Shown here: positions 40,677 to 50,779 of the stretch, piece by piece
Numbering within the stretch: the stretch's first letter is position 1
Layout of the letters: each line of letters opens with the position of its first letter
NCBI GenBank assembly: GCA_947650365.1
Contig: OX393553.1
Location: 70,665,463 to 70,729,462 of the forward strand
Source of the DNA: Chamaelirium japonicum
Taxonomy: Eukaryota; Streptophyta; Magnoliopsida; Liliales; Melanthiaceae
DNA: 64,000 bases
Direction of reading: 5' to 3'
Position numbers and translations under genes: made by a program
Notes under the pieces: model-generated
What the model was told of the DNA's origin: nothing
The model's input: only the letters and a program-made list of their open reading frames with translations
Database searches by the model: none

Positions 40677-41945
40677 TCACCACCGCCCATCATCCCGCCA
40701 TCCCTTCATCATCTCCAGCAATATCTCGTTCCACGTATCGATCGGGCCCGGCAAGCACCAATGCACGCAGTCGTTCTGCACCCGCTCCTTGGGCCCACCC
40801 GCGAACGGGTCCGGGTACATGTACGGCCCCGGGTGCCCGTCCGGCCGCAACAGCGCCAGTCCGGTCACGTCCAGCGGCTGGATCCTCAGCCCCCCTCCTC
40901 CTCTCTCCGCCGCCACCTTTACGGCCGCCACCTCCTCCACCTCGATCCTCCTCATCTCCGCGTCCATGTACTCCATCGCCTTCTCCCCTACCCTGTACGG
41001 CTCCTTCCTCGGGCACGCCCCGGCCTTATCCCACTCCCCCTCGAAATGGGCCGGCGAGAAGGTGGTGACCACCACGTGCCTACCGGCGGGCGGCGCGGGC
41101 CGGCGGGCGACCGCGCCGAGCGTCGTTCGGAATGCCCGGCGGAAGACGTCGAAGAATCCGATCTCGGTGTGGTTGTGGCCCGGGCAGTGGTGGCACCCGA
41201 GGACTGCGTCGCCGTCGTAGTAGATCGCCGGGTGGAGGAACCAGTGGCCCACCGAGAAGACCAGTACGTCGATCCCATCCAACTCCGACGCCCACCTCTC
41301 GTCCGGCGAGTCGAGGTGCAGCTCGTTGTGATCGAGCCCCGACGCCGGCGACTTCTCGACGCCGCTCACGAGGAACGGGGACCAGAAGACGGAGACGGTG
41401 GCGTTGAAGGCGGGGAACGCCCACCGGCGGAACCTGTTGTCGTCGCCGTCGCGGTAGGTGAGCTCCGGGGGGGACGCGGTGGCGAGGAGGCAGAGGAGGG
41501 ACTCCAGCTGGTTGCGGGCCATGGAGTCGCCGACGAAGGCCAGGTGCTTGTGCCGGATCAAGCGGAGGAAGGCGGCGGGGTCGAAGGGGCGGAGCTTGCA
41601 CCGCTTTGGCCGCCACCGCCAGTGGAGGTACCCGGCGTCGGGGCGGCCGTGGGTCATGCAGTTCTGGCCGTCCTTGATGGTGCCGCAGCTGGTGCCGTTG
41701 TAGCGGGGGCCCGCGGAGTCGGGCACCCAGCGGCCGTCGGAGAAGTCGCAGCTGGGCTTTCTCGGGCTTTGCGGGCTGATGGTCGAGTTTTGGGTTGGTG
41801 GAGGAGAGGGAGTTGGGTTGAAGGAGAGGGGGAAGAGATAGAAATGGAGGAGAGCCAGAGGAAAGAGAGCATAGATTGCCCTTGTGATCAGCTTCTTGAT
41901 GAACAAATGGGATGGGGGGTGCTGGTGGTGGTGGCTTGTACCCAT
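40677..41945 (-). CDS. TBL gene 3: AXY4/TBL27-like xyloglucan O-acetyltransferase, single exon
   Basis: Golgi-localised acetyltransferase predicted to O-acetylate xyloglucan side chains; the sequence resembles Arabidopsis AXY4 (TBL27). Start chosen at MGTSHHHQ (41945-41943) because the 23 upstream in-frame codons are a GAGA microsatellite (EREREREERGERR), which is leader. Landmarks in the 422-aa product: anchor near residues 17-38, a Pro/Ser stretch, CDFSDGRWVPD, 'CGTIKDGQNCMTHGRPDAGY', the GDS block VGDSMARNQLESLLCLL, 'GHWFLHPA', 'TTFSPAHFEG', 'RPDGHPGPYMY' and DxxH in NDCVHWCLPGP, with stop at 40677-40679. GC-rich third positions, unlike its surroundings. It lacks the intron found after CLLSQ in genes 1 and 2. 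Two foldback elements lie upstream. Long open frames on the other strand and frames are shadows. Confidence 0.95.
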   Translation of the reverse strand: MGTSHHHQHPPSHLFIKKLITRAIYALFPLALLHFYLFPLSFNPTPSPPPTQNSTISPQSPRKPSCDFSDGRWVPDSAGPRYNGTSCGTIKDGQNCMTHGRPDAGYLHWRWRPKRCKLRPFDPAAFLRLIRHKHLAFVGDSMARNQLESLLCLLATASPPELTYRDGDDNRFRRWAFPAFNATVSVFWSPFLVSGVEKSPASGLDHNELHLDSPDERWASELDGIDVLVFSVGHWFLHPAIYYDGDAVLGCHHCPGHNHTEIGFFDVFRRAFRTTLGAVARRPAPPAGRHVVVTTFSPAHFEGEWDKAGACPRKEPYRVGEKAMEYMDAEMRRIEVEEVAAVKVAAERGGGGLRIQPLDVTGLALLRPDGHPGPYMYPDPFAGGPKERVQNDCVHWCLPGPIDTWNEILLEMMKGWRDDGRW

Positions 41946-42128
41946 ACCCTCTGCTCCTTTCTCTCTCCTCTCTCCTCTCTCCTCTCTCTCTCTCTCTCTC
42001 TCTTCTGTGTTCAATGGAGGTTAACAGAGACGAAGAATAGAAGGGAAAGGGTAGAGGAGTGGGGAAGGTGATGATTGAGTCAACAGAGACGATGAATAGA
42101 AGGGTAGTCCCTCGGCTCAGAATAGAAC

Positions 42129-42264
42129 TATTTGAACAACATCTGTCGACATAAAGATCGACAAACCAGACCAATGAAGTGGTGGCGGGGCCCAGGGGTC
42201 AAGTGACATCTGGGTTCCGCCACCACTACATGGGCCTGGTTTGTCGATGGAGGTTGTTCGAATA
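42129..42264. mobile_element. Foldback MITE F2 upstream of TBL gene 3
   Basis: Left arm 'tatttgaacaacatctgtcg', 'gacaaaccag' and 'agtggtggcgg' are mirrored by 'ccgccaccact', 'ctggtttgtcgatggagg' and 'ttgttcgaata' at the right, leaving a short loop. It begins about 185 bases upstream of the TBL3 ATG. Confidence 0.8.
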
Positions 42265-42346
42265 GCAATACTTACGCCCCAGCTAGTTGCACTTGCATTG
42301 GTTGGTGGGGTTTCTTTTTTTTTTTTGGTGGGGGGAGGGGGGGGGG

Positions 42347-42597
42347 GGGTTTATTTTGACTTCAGCCCCCAAATTTTGCCTTGAATTAGACTTTACCCCC
42401 TACATTTATATTAATTAGACTTTACCCCAAAAACTACCTGTTCCGTCAGGTCACCATCTAAGAGAAAGGGTGAGCTGACGGAAAAGAAATAAACTGAGTT
42501 GACGGAACAGTTAATTTTGGGGGGTAAAGTCTAATTAATAAATAATGGGGGGTAGGCTAATTCAAGAAAAATTTGTGGCCAAAGTCAAAATAACCCT
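42347..42597. mobile_element. Foldback MITE (family F1) upstream of TBL gene 3
   Basis: Second copy of 14911-15170, with the same arms ('gaattagactttacccc' / 'ggggtaaagtctaattaa') and the same centre ('agagaaagggtgagctgacg'). It lies about 400 bp upstream of the TBL3 ATG. Confidence 0.85.
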
Positions 42598-42599
42598 TT

Positions 42600-42975
42600 G
42601 TATTATTTTTATGTGTGTGTGTAAACTAATTGGTGGGTGTTCTTTCGCTGTCCCTGGCGGGCACATGTTCTCCATTTTTCGTTCTTTCTGTCTCTGTCTG
42701 ACCCTGAGTGGGGTATCGGTAGTGGGTTTGACGTGCCCTTAGAAGTTTTACCCAAAATGGCCCCAACTGCCACGTATTCCCTAAATAGGTCGTAGTCATC
42801 TTTTGCATTACTTTTATGACCTTCTTCACGTTCTAAATTATCGTTTCTGTTTAGAAAAACCTTACCCATCTATGATGGTTATTCATATATATAGATAGAA
42901 AAACAACGATCTGATTGGACAGGATAAGGCTCATATCCAATGGAGGTAGTTATCCAGATATTGATGAATCGTTTC
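42600..42975 (-). repeat. Probable 3' LTR remnant of the minus-strand copia
   Basis: The LTR start (TGTTATGAAAC read on minus) is at 42981 and proceeds leftward. About 375 bases are available before unrelated sequence, but I cannot define the far end. Confidence 0.45.
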
Positions 42976-43576
42976 ATAACACTCCCCTTTGGATAACCAT
43001 CATTCATTATGGGTTGCCTTATTAAAACCTAAAAAAAAAAAAACATATGGAAAAAATCATATCAAAAGAAAAAGAGTACAATCTCAGTTCTTCAAGAACT
43101 ATGGTAGGTGCGCATAATGCTGCCTCGTTAAAACCTTTGTTGGAAAAACTCAATGGAAAAAACACTATAAAAAAAAAGTACAACGCGCATAAATTGCATT
43201 TTCAGTATGCCCTCCCCCTAATAATTACTTCACAATTATTACATCTCTTTTCCTGATTATATCAATTTGTTGATGATTGAGCCGTCGTAGTCCAATATCG
43301 TACACTATCTTCTGGAAAGTTGACTCGAGCAAAGCTTTAGTAAAAAGTCCACAAGATCGTTGCTTTATCGGACTTGTTTAACTTCAATCTACTTTTTTCT
43401 TATGAAGGTCGTGTGTGCAGAAGAACTTTGCTGATGTGCTTGGTCCGATCTCCCTTGATAAAGTCAGCTTGAATTTGAGCAATACATACTGCATTGTCTT
43501 CATGAATAGCCGTCGGCTATTTAGTAACTGATTCCACCTAGCAACTGTTTCTGATGTGCTGCAAAAGTGACCTCAA

Positions 43577-44710
43577 TCATACACATTCTCTACTTGCTTT
43601 ATACAGGGCTAAGATTTCAGCATTGTTTGATAATGTAGACACATGTATCTGTTTGGTCGAACTCCAATAAATACATGTATTGTTATTCAAAAATACATAC
43701 TCTGCTTGAGATCGACCCTTATGGGGGTCACAGAGAAAATCTGAATCTGGATAACCAATCAAATAAGGAGTATCACAAGAATAAAATAATCATATCTCAG
43801 TGGTTCTATGTAGGTATCTAAATATTGTTTTATTTTATTCCAATGCTTAAGAGTGGGTTCTGAACTGTGTCTTGCCAATAGATTAACAGAAAAAAGATAT
43901 ATATGGTCTAGTACATTGAGCTAAATATAATAAAACACTAATAGCACTTAAATAAAGTTTATCAGAACCAAGAATTTTTTCATGTTCCTCTTTAAGCCTA
44001 AATGGATCTTTATGAATATCAAGAGGTCTCAATATCATTGGAGTGCTTAGTGGGTGATATTTATTCATATTAATTTTTTTTAATATATTTTCAGTATATC
44101 AAGATTGATGTACTAAAATCCCACTAAAGCTATGCTCGATCTGTAGGCCGAGGCAAAACTTGGTATCACCAAGATGTTTCATTTGAAACTCCCTTTTGAA
44201 ATAATCAAAAGTTTTCTTGAGCTCTTTAAGAGTCCCAATCAAGTTTATGTCATCCGCATAAACTGCAATTATTGTAAATCTATTTTTATATTTTTTTATA
44301 AAAACGCATGGGTATATGGGATCATTCTTATAATATTTTCTAGATAAATATTCACTAAGGCAATTGTAACACATTCTTCCGGATTGCTGTATGTCGTACA
44401 ATGCTTATTTTAGTTTTATGGAGTGTGTATTCTTTGATGTTGCATTAGGCAACTTGAATCCATCTAGGACCTTCATATAAATATATGCGTCTAGGTTCTT
44501 GTATAGGTATGTCGTTACGACATCCATTAGCCTCATCTCTAGTTTTTCAAAAATTATAAGCATAATATGATATCTAAATGCAACTATATTCATAACAAGA
44601 GAATAGGTCTCTTCATAATCTATTATAGGTTTCTGCAAGAATCCCTGGGCTACAAGCCTTGCCTTATATCTAGCGATTTTATTCTTTTTGTTTTTTTTCC
44701 TTTCAAACAT
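43577..44710 (-). pseudogene. copia RT-RNase H (broken)
   Basis: RT pieces at 44710-44405 ('RYKARLVAQGF', 'YEETYS', 'MLI') and 44401-44099, the latter with the catalytic box in 'VYADDINLIG' (44263-44234) followed by 'KHLGDTKFCLGLQIEH'. 44068-43883 carries 'HPLSTPM' and 'YLSAISVLLYLAQCTRPYI'. The RNase H piece 43762-43577 has 'GYPDSDFLCDPHKGRSQ', 'WSSTKQ' and 'NNAEILALYKASREC'. Short gaps and stops separate them. Confidence 0.88.
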
Positions 44711-44746
44711 CTATTTGAAACCTACTGGATTTACGTTATTCGGTGT

Positions 44747-46900
44747 TTATACAATAGGTCCAAATATTCCATATTTTTTTAGATATTTAAGTTCAGCTTG
44801 AATAGCCTCTCTCCATTTTGACCAATCAGTTCTATATAAATATTCATATATATTACGTGATTCAGTATCTTCATCATTGTTCTTTGATATTTCAGCAGCT
44901 ACTTTATATGCAAATATATCATCGATGACTATTTCCATTCGGTCCCAAATTTCACCCCTCATATGGAATATTGAGCTCTCATTATTTGGTATCGGTACCT
45001 TGTCCATAATCTCTGCAGATACTTCTTTAAGAGTTTAATAAAAATTTGGCCATTGGAAAATATTTTCTTTTGAAATAATATAGTTAATAATCTCTTTAAG
45101 AGCATTATGACCATTTCCTTCTAGAACCTCAACTTCTTCAGGAGTTTGAGGGCATGATTTCGTATTCAGCTTCTTCTTTTGGGGAATTGAATCTTTAGAA
45201 GTTATAGGTATGCCACGTTTCTAACGTACAATATTTTTAATTATAGGAGGTTGAATATAAATTCATGCAGGTATATTTGTGGCTAGAACAAATGATTTAG
45301 TTATATTAGTTACATCATTGAAGGCATCAGATAATTGGTTTGCGATATCTTGCAAGTGTAAGATCATTTTCATTTTTACCTCGTATTAGAGAGATCTGGG
45401 ATCTAAATAAGACATAGTAGAAGTATTTCATGATGATTCACGTAGTTTTTCGAGAATATGTCGTTGTCTAGAAACTTCCTTATCTCCCTTTAACAGTGAG
45501 AAGATTATCTTATCAAACTGACAATCTACAAATCTTGTAGTAAAAAGATCACCAGTTAAGGATTCTAAAAATCTTATGATTGAAGGTGAGTCAAAACTGA
45601 TATAAATCCCCAATCTACATTGGGGATCTATCGTAGTTCTAATATGAGGGAGAATAGAGACCTACACAGTACATCCAAACTTTCTAAGTTAAGATATATT
45701 TGGCCGGATACCTGACACAAGTTATACAAAAAAAAAAAATGGTTTGAAGTAGGTCTAAGTCTAACAAGACTAGCTGCATGCAATATAGCATGTCCCCACA
45801 CGGACATGGAGAGTTTGGATTGTAAGAGTAATGGTCTGGCAATTAACTGTAAGCACTTAATAAAAACTTCAGATGACCATTCTAGGTATGAATATGGAGG
45901 ACTAAATATTCAACCTCAATTCCTATGGTTTTAGAAGAGAATTCAACCGTATTATCCAATCGAATAGATTTGATTGGGTTATCTGAAAAATTAGCTCTGA
46001 GTTTAATTATTTGTGATATTAATCTAGCAAATACTAAACTTCTAATGGAAAAGAGACTCACGTAAGACTATATAGTACTAGATGCATCTATTAAGACCAT
46101 AAATTAACCAAAGGGACTTCTATGAGGATGAAAATGACCACAGATATCATCCTAAACCCTTTATAGGAAGGTAAATGATTATGTCTCTATTTTCATAAAA
46201 GATCGGGTGATAAACTTTCCTTGGGAACAAGAGCCACATAAGTGGTTGTTAGGGAAAGTTAGATTTCGATAGTTAAGGGAATGACCATAAGAATTATAAA
46301 TGATCTTTCTAAACATATCAGACCATGGGTGACCTAATCTATCATGCCAAAAAATCAAATCTAAAGAATATGGACTTCTAGTTCAAGTGAGTGGTATAGG
46401 ATTTTATAACCCCAATGTGGGTAAAATAAAACCCTAATGATAAAGTTGAAAACTTTTCTAGTATAGATTTTTGCTCTTCATTCTTAGATGTGATGTAGAG
46501 GTATTCTTGATTGACTCATTCATAGTTTATAAATGATATCCTTTAGCTTGAATATCTTTGAAACTCAGTAAATTTCTTCTGAAATTTTCTAATTATAGAT
46601 CTTCATTGATTAGCAAGTGAGTACCATTAGATAAAAGTATGTAGGATCTTTCGGACCCTGTAACTATGTCAGTAGGGCCAACCACTTTAGTAACCATATA
46701 TGAATTATATTTAATATTCATAAAGAATTTTTCTATGTTTTAGTGTAATATGTGTTATTACACTATCTATCAAACATATTTCTTTGCAGTTGATCATGTT
46801 CCTAAACGACAAGTTATATTAATTAATAAATACCAAAATAAAAATAATCAATAATAAAGCTACTAACACAATATCAAACTAGATAAAATAGAATGATAAT
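44747..46900 (-). pseudogene. copia integrase and linker (heavily decayed)
   Basis: The integrase C-terminal region is clear at 45613-45428 ('GIYISFDSPSIIRFLESLTG', 'LFTTRF'), and the linker before RT at 45007-44747 ends in 'WREAIQAELKYLKKYGIFGP'. Between 45700 and 46900 only scattered integrase and protease-like words can be followed, in changing frames. Confidence 0.7.
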
Positions 46901-46999
46901 ATAAAGCGACTAAAATAATATCCAACTAAATAAAACATAATATAAAACTACTAAATTAATGTCTAACAAAATATAAAACTACTAAGTAATATCCGACAT

Positions 47000-48125
47000 A
47001 ATATAAAACTACAAAAGCAATGTCCAACTAAAAAACTAAAATATTCAGGGATCGAATGTTCCATCATCTAACTCATCAAAGTAGTCTAAACTCTTCAAGT
47101 ATAACATCTTCAGGTTATCAGTCTTCTTCTAGTATTCTTTATTTTCATGCCACTCATTATCCTCTTCATTTAAATTTGCCTCTGTAGGTATCCCTGTGCT
47201 TTTATATGTATTCCTCTCGTGTTTAATGACACGATAGGTTCTGAACCAGTATCCTTCATTTCCACATTCAAAGCACACATCCCTCTTACTTCAGGTATAT
47301 AGGGATTTTTCTTTCCTTGATTCGGAGGAATAAATCATTTGTTTTTAAAGTGAGTGTTCTTCCTAGGACCATAATAATCACTTCTTCCATGATGATTTTG
47401 ATATCCACCTCTACGAGGGTGGTTTCTATCTCTTCTATGATAGTTATTGTGTCCTCCTCTACCGCGTCTTCTACTTCTCCTTCCTATGCTTCTATACCTA
47501 TCTCGGTAAAAAGTAATAGTATTTGCTTCTATCAGTGCCAACGATCCAATGGATCTAGTATTATGGTTCTTTACAAGTAGGTTATTATATCCTTCAGCAA
47601 TCATGAGAACTTCTATGAGTTATGAGTACTTCTGGTGCTTCATCCTCCTGTATTACTGTTATAGAATGATGTTATTAGTGTGTAAGGTGGAGAGGGTTTT
47701 ATCAATCATTTGAGCATCATCTATGTTCTCTTTATATAGCTTCAGCTTACTAACGATATTGAGCAACTTCAAGTTGAACTCCGCTACTGTCTTGAAGTCC
47801 TAAAATCTAAGAATTATTCATTCGCTCTTTGTTACAAGGAAAGTGGTCATCTTCTGGTGATTGTAGCGTTCTTTAAGTGCCTTCCAAAGATCTGTAGGAT
47901 CTACAACATTCATGTACTCATTTTTCAGACCTTCGTGGATGTGATACCTAAGAAAGATTAGAGTCTTTGCTTTCTTATCCGGCTTTGGTTCATTCTTCTC
48001 TTCTAGAGCTTTTTCTAAGTTCTTTACTTATAGATGTAACTTGCTATCCACTCACCAATTCAGATAATTGCTTTTATTAATGTTTAATGCATAGAAGTCT
48101 AATTTTATAATATTTAACATTTGAG
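47000..48125 (-). pseudogene. copia gag with basic region and zinc knuckle (broken)
   Basis: Begins on minus near 48120 with 'FYALNINKSNYLNW', matching the copia gag start. An Arg/His/Gly-rich nucleic-acid-binding segment is open at 47604-47335. A degraded CCHC ('CFECGNEGYWF') follows at about 47280-47240. Frames change several times between 48000 and 47600. Confidence 0.75.
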
Positions 48126-48130
48126 GGTTT

Positions 48131-48965
48131 AATAAATACTAATACTAATCATTATCATTACCATATTTATTACATAGGCATATAAAGATATATTATAGGA
48201 AGCATTATGGCATATAATGGACAAGGCATATTAATACTAGGTATTAATAGAATCCTTTTAGAAGCCACTTGCCAAGATAGAGCGAGTTCTAGGAAACCAC
48301 CATACGCCTTGCTAATCTTTTCTAAAAGATGCTTAATAACCTAAGATACATATCAAAATAAAGAATATGACATATCAACGCATTAAAATGATAAAAAAAC
48401 ATAAGCTATATATATAATATAAGGTGTGTTACAATTAAGAACAGGAATGTCCTTATCTGCAAAAATAGATTTTCTATATTGATCTAAGGGACTAAAAAGA
48501 AAAATATATAAATAACGTGTATAAATCAGTAAAATTTAACTGTACCGATGCGTCCGTAACAATCTGGATACCCAAGATCCATATATGGATCAATCGGATT
48601 AATCCTAAATCGAGCCTAAAATCATAGAATTTAAAACAGGTGGTGCAGATTAATCAAACATCAAATAACAACAGATATATGTAAACTCGGTGGGGTTGGG
48701 TCTGGACAATAATGTCGGGTCAAGTCTGGAGCCATCAAATCGGATCTGAATAAGTGATCTGGTTTTAATATCCAAACCAATCCAATATGTATAACATAGT
48801 CAGGTCGGGTTCGGAAGGGCATTGTGTTTGACTAATAAAGAGTAGTATTCATTTGGGTGTATATGTGCATCCACACCACAACTACCTCATACTCTCTATA
48901 ACAGCAACTACAAGGATTTAGTGGGGCACTAATTATGGGCCAATCCCCACTAAACCAACACATTA
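48131..48965. other. A/T-rich intergenic, nothing defined
   Basis: Would hold the 5' LTR and leader of the minus-strand copia if they survive, but no terminal TG/CA pair or primer-binding site could be picked out. Confidence 0.4.
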
Positions 48966-50600
48966 TTGGCTATGTGTTTACAAACTACACAAAATCAGAG
49001 ACTTTTTTTTTTTTTTGAGATCAGCAGGTGTCCCGAAACCTTTCGGGCAATGGCCCACTTCAGGCTCGGACTAATCCCTCCGGGAGTGAAGCCCGACCCA
49101 CTCGGCAATTCCCACTTCACTCCTGGGTAAATCGAGGGGAGGAAGAGTTGAACCCACAACCTCATCACCAAAGCATCAGTTGCTTTGCCAACTCTCCTTT
49201 CCCCTGGTGGGTTCAAAATCAGAGACTTTAGTCCCATATCGGTAAGGGGAACACCCCCTTACCCATTTAAAAGGGATACCCTCCTTTCCCCTCCTAGTTG
49301 AGCATAGAAGTGGGGCTGCACTACATCAAACACGCGTGTGCGTGCCGAGCCAGGCTTGGGCTTGGGCATGGGCATAAGCGGCACGTGTGTGTGCGCCCGC
49401 AGACTCGGACACGATAGCCACTCCAAAATGGGTTGGCCTGTACTTGCCTTATTTTTGTTTTTATTTCTTTCCTTCTTAAATTTTTTTATTATTTTTTATA
49501 TTGGCTACTAGCCGTTGTTGCATGCTAGTCGTTACACGAGAGCGTCACTGCATGCTAGCCGTTACGAGTAAGCTCTCTGCGAATTGTAACGTGCGGAGGT
49601 AATGAGCTTGATTGCAGCCCATAAACCACTCCCCTCTTTCATCCTCCTATTAACTATCCGATGCCTATATAAGGCCTGGTGCAGCCATGGAGAAGATACA
49701 CTCCGAATTTTAGAGTTGCTCTTTGTCTTTCTCCCTCCCTCTTTCTCGGATCAACCTCGTACTGCGGTGCTACCTCCTTGCTCCGAGTGGTTCTTCCTCT
49801 TACTTTCAAGTCGCTAGGTGTCTAAAAGCTATTTGAAGTTCACATATTCTTCATAAAGCTGTGCAAACAGGAAGGAAGTCACCTGACTGGGATCGTCGTA
49901 TCTCCCATATTAATTATCATGAGACCTGAACGAAATGGGGCAATAAGATTCTTGGTACAGCGCCTAGCGCGATACAACTATCAGGCCAGAGTTTCTAACT
50001 TTATTCTCTTGTTCCTACTAGATCTATAGAAATCGACTTGCACTAATACTAAATCCTAAATAAGTAAACCTAATTTATTTATGATTTCTCTCTTCTAGAA
50101 AAGTTCGGCAAGGTGCATGATGGTTCCATAGAACCCACACTGCCTTGGCAAACCATTTCTAATAGAAACGTGTGACTTGTCTTTGCATACTAAATAGTCT
50201 TTTGCTTAATCAAAACATTTGATTTAAATAACCCTTCACTATTAAAAATTTGATTAAGTCCAAATATTGCTAGCTTAGAACGATTAAGATTTTCAACAAT
50301 CCAATAATCTTATTTCTATTATTATTTAATCGTTCATAAACCTTCAAACTAGTGAAAATGATTAATCATCATTTTCTATTGTGCTCTCTACTTGCTTATT
50401 AGCATTTTTAGATATATAATCATAGATTTATAAGCTTGCTTGTTATGCATTAAAAATTGCATGATAGCTACTAGTCATAAAATTATTTTCTACAAAGTTA
50501 ATTAAAAGCATACATTTTAGAACAGACTAAAAGTCGTCCCCAGAACGTTCCACTGCCTACGGTGTCTAGAAAGGCTTGACAAACCAGTATTAAATTATCT
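48966..50600 (+). repeat. 5' LTR of copia element (long, about 1.6 kb)
   Basis: Collinear with the LTR remnant at 5985-7200 in its first ~1.1 kb. Contains TATATAAGG (about 49669) then leader-like sequence, and is followed at 50610-50621 by TGGTATTTGAGC, a decayed primer-binding site. Interrupted by a SINE (49006-49214). The left end is approximate. Confidence 0.65.
49006..49214 (-). mobile_element. Complete SINE (tRNA-derived family 1) with 15-bp TSD
   Basis: On the minus strand: tRNA-like head with A box in 'gttggcaaagcaactgatg' and B box in 'gttgtgggttcaactc', a body ending 'gggacacctgctgatctc' and an A-tail (T-run 49006-49016 on plus). Exact target duplication AAAATCAGAGACTTT at 48991-49005 and 49215-49229. 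The related LTR at 5985-7200 lacks the insertion. Confidence 0.92.
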
Positions 50601-50609
50601 AAGGTAACT

Positions 50610-50621
50610 TGGTATTTGAGC
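50610..50621 (+). promoter_or_regulatory. Decayed copia primer-binding site
   Basis: TGGTATTTGAGC compared with the usual TGGTATCAGAGC, just past the presumed LTR end. Confidence 0.5.
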
Positions 50622-50779
50622 GAGCCTAGTGCTCTACCTCTTACCTAAAGCCCATCTAGCTGTTAGGATTTAAAAATTTTATTTGGACTTCTAAAAGTCA
50701 AATCTATTCAAATATGTTTTAATTTAAAATTAATAAAACTTACTTTTCAATTCACAGATTTCTACTCCTTACTGTTGTC

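Larger units (their letters stand above)
42976..48130 (-). mobile_element. Ty1/copia relic on minus strand
   Basis: Read on minus: gag from about 48120, zinc knuckle near 47275-47235, integrase, RT, RNase H and then a polypurine tract (CAAAGGGGAG, 42991-42982) followed by the LTR start TGTTATGAAAC at 42981. The element is full of stops and frameshifts. No 5' LTR was confidently found upstream of 48130. The sequence style differs from the copia at the left edge, so it is a separate family. Confidence 0.85.

Noticed and set aside
41946-42014. Upstream in-frame ATG adding 23 residues to TBL3
   Set aside because: The added codons are a GAGA microsatellite giving Glu/Arg repeats, typical of a plant 5' leader.
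40761-42071. Plus-strand 436-codon open frame and other long frames overlapping TBL3
   Set aside because: Shadow frames of a GC-rich gene; low-complexity composition, no domain, while the minus frame has the full TBL signature.
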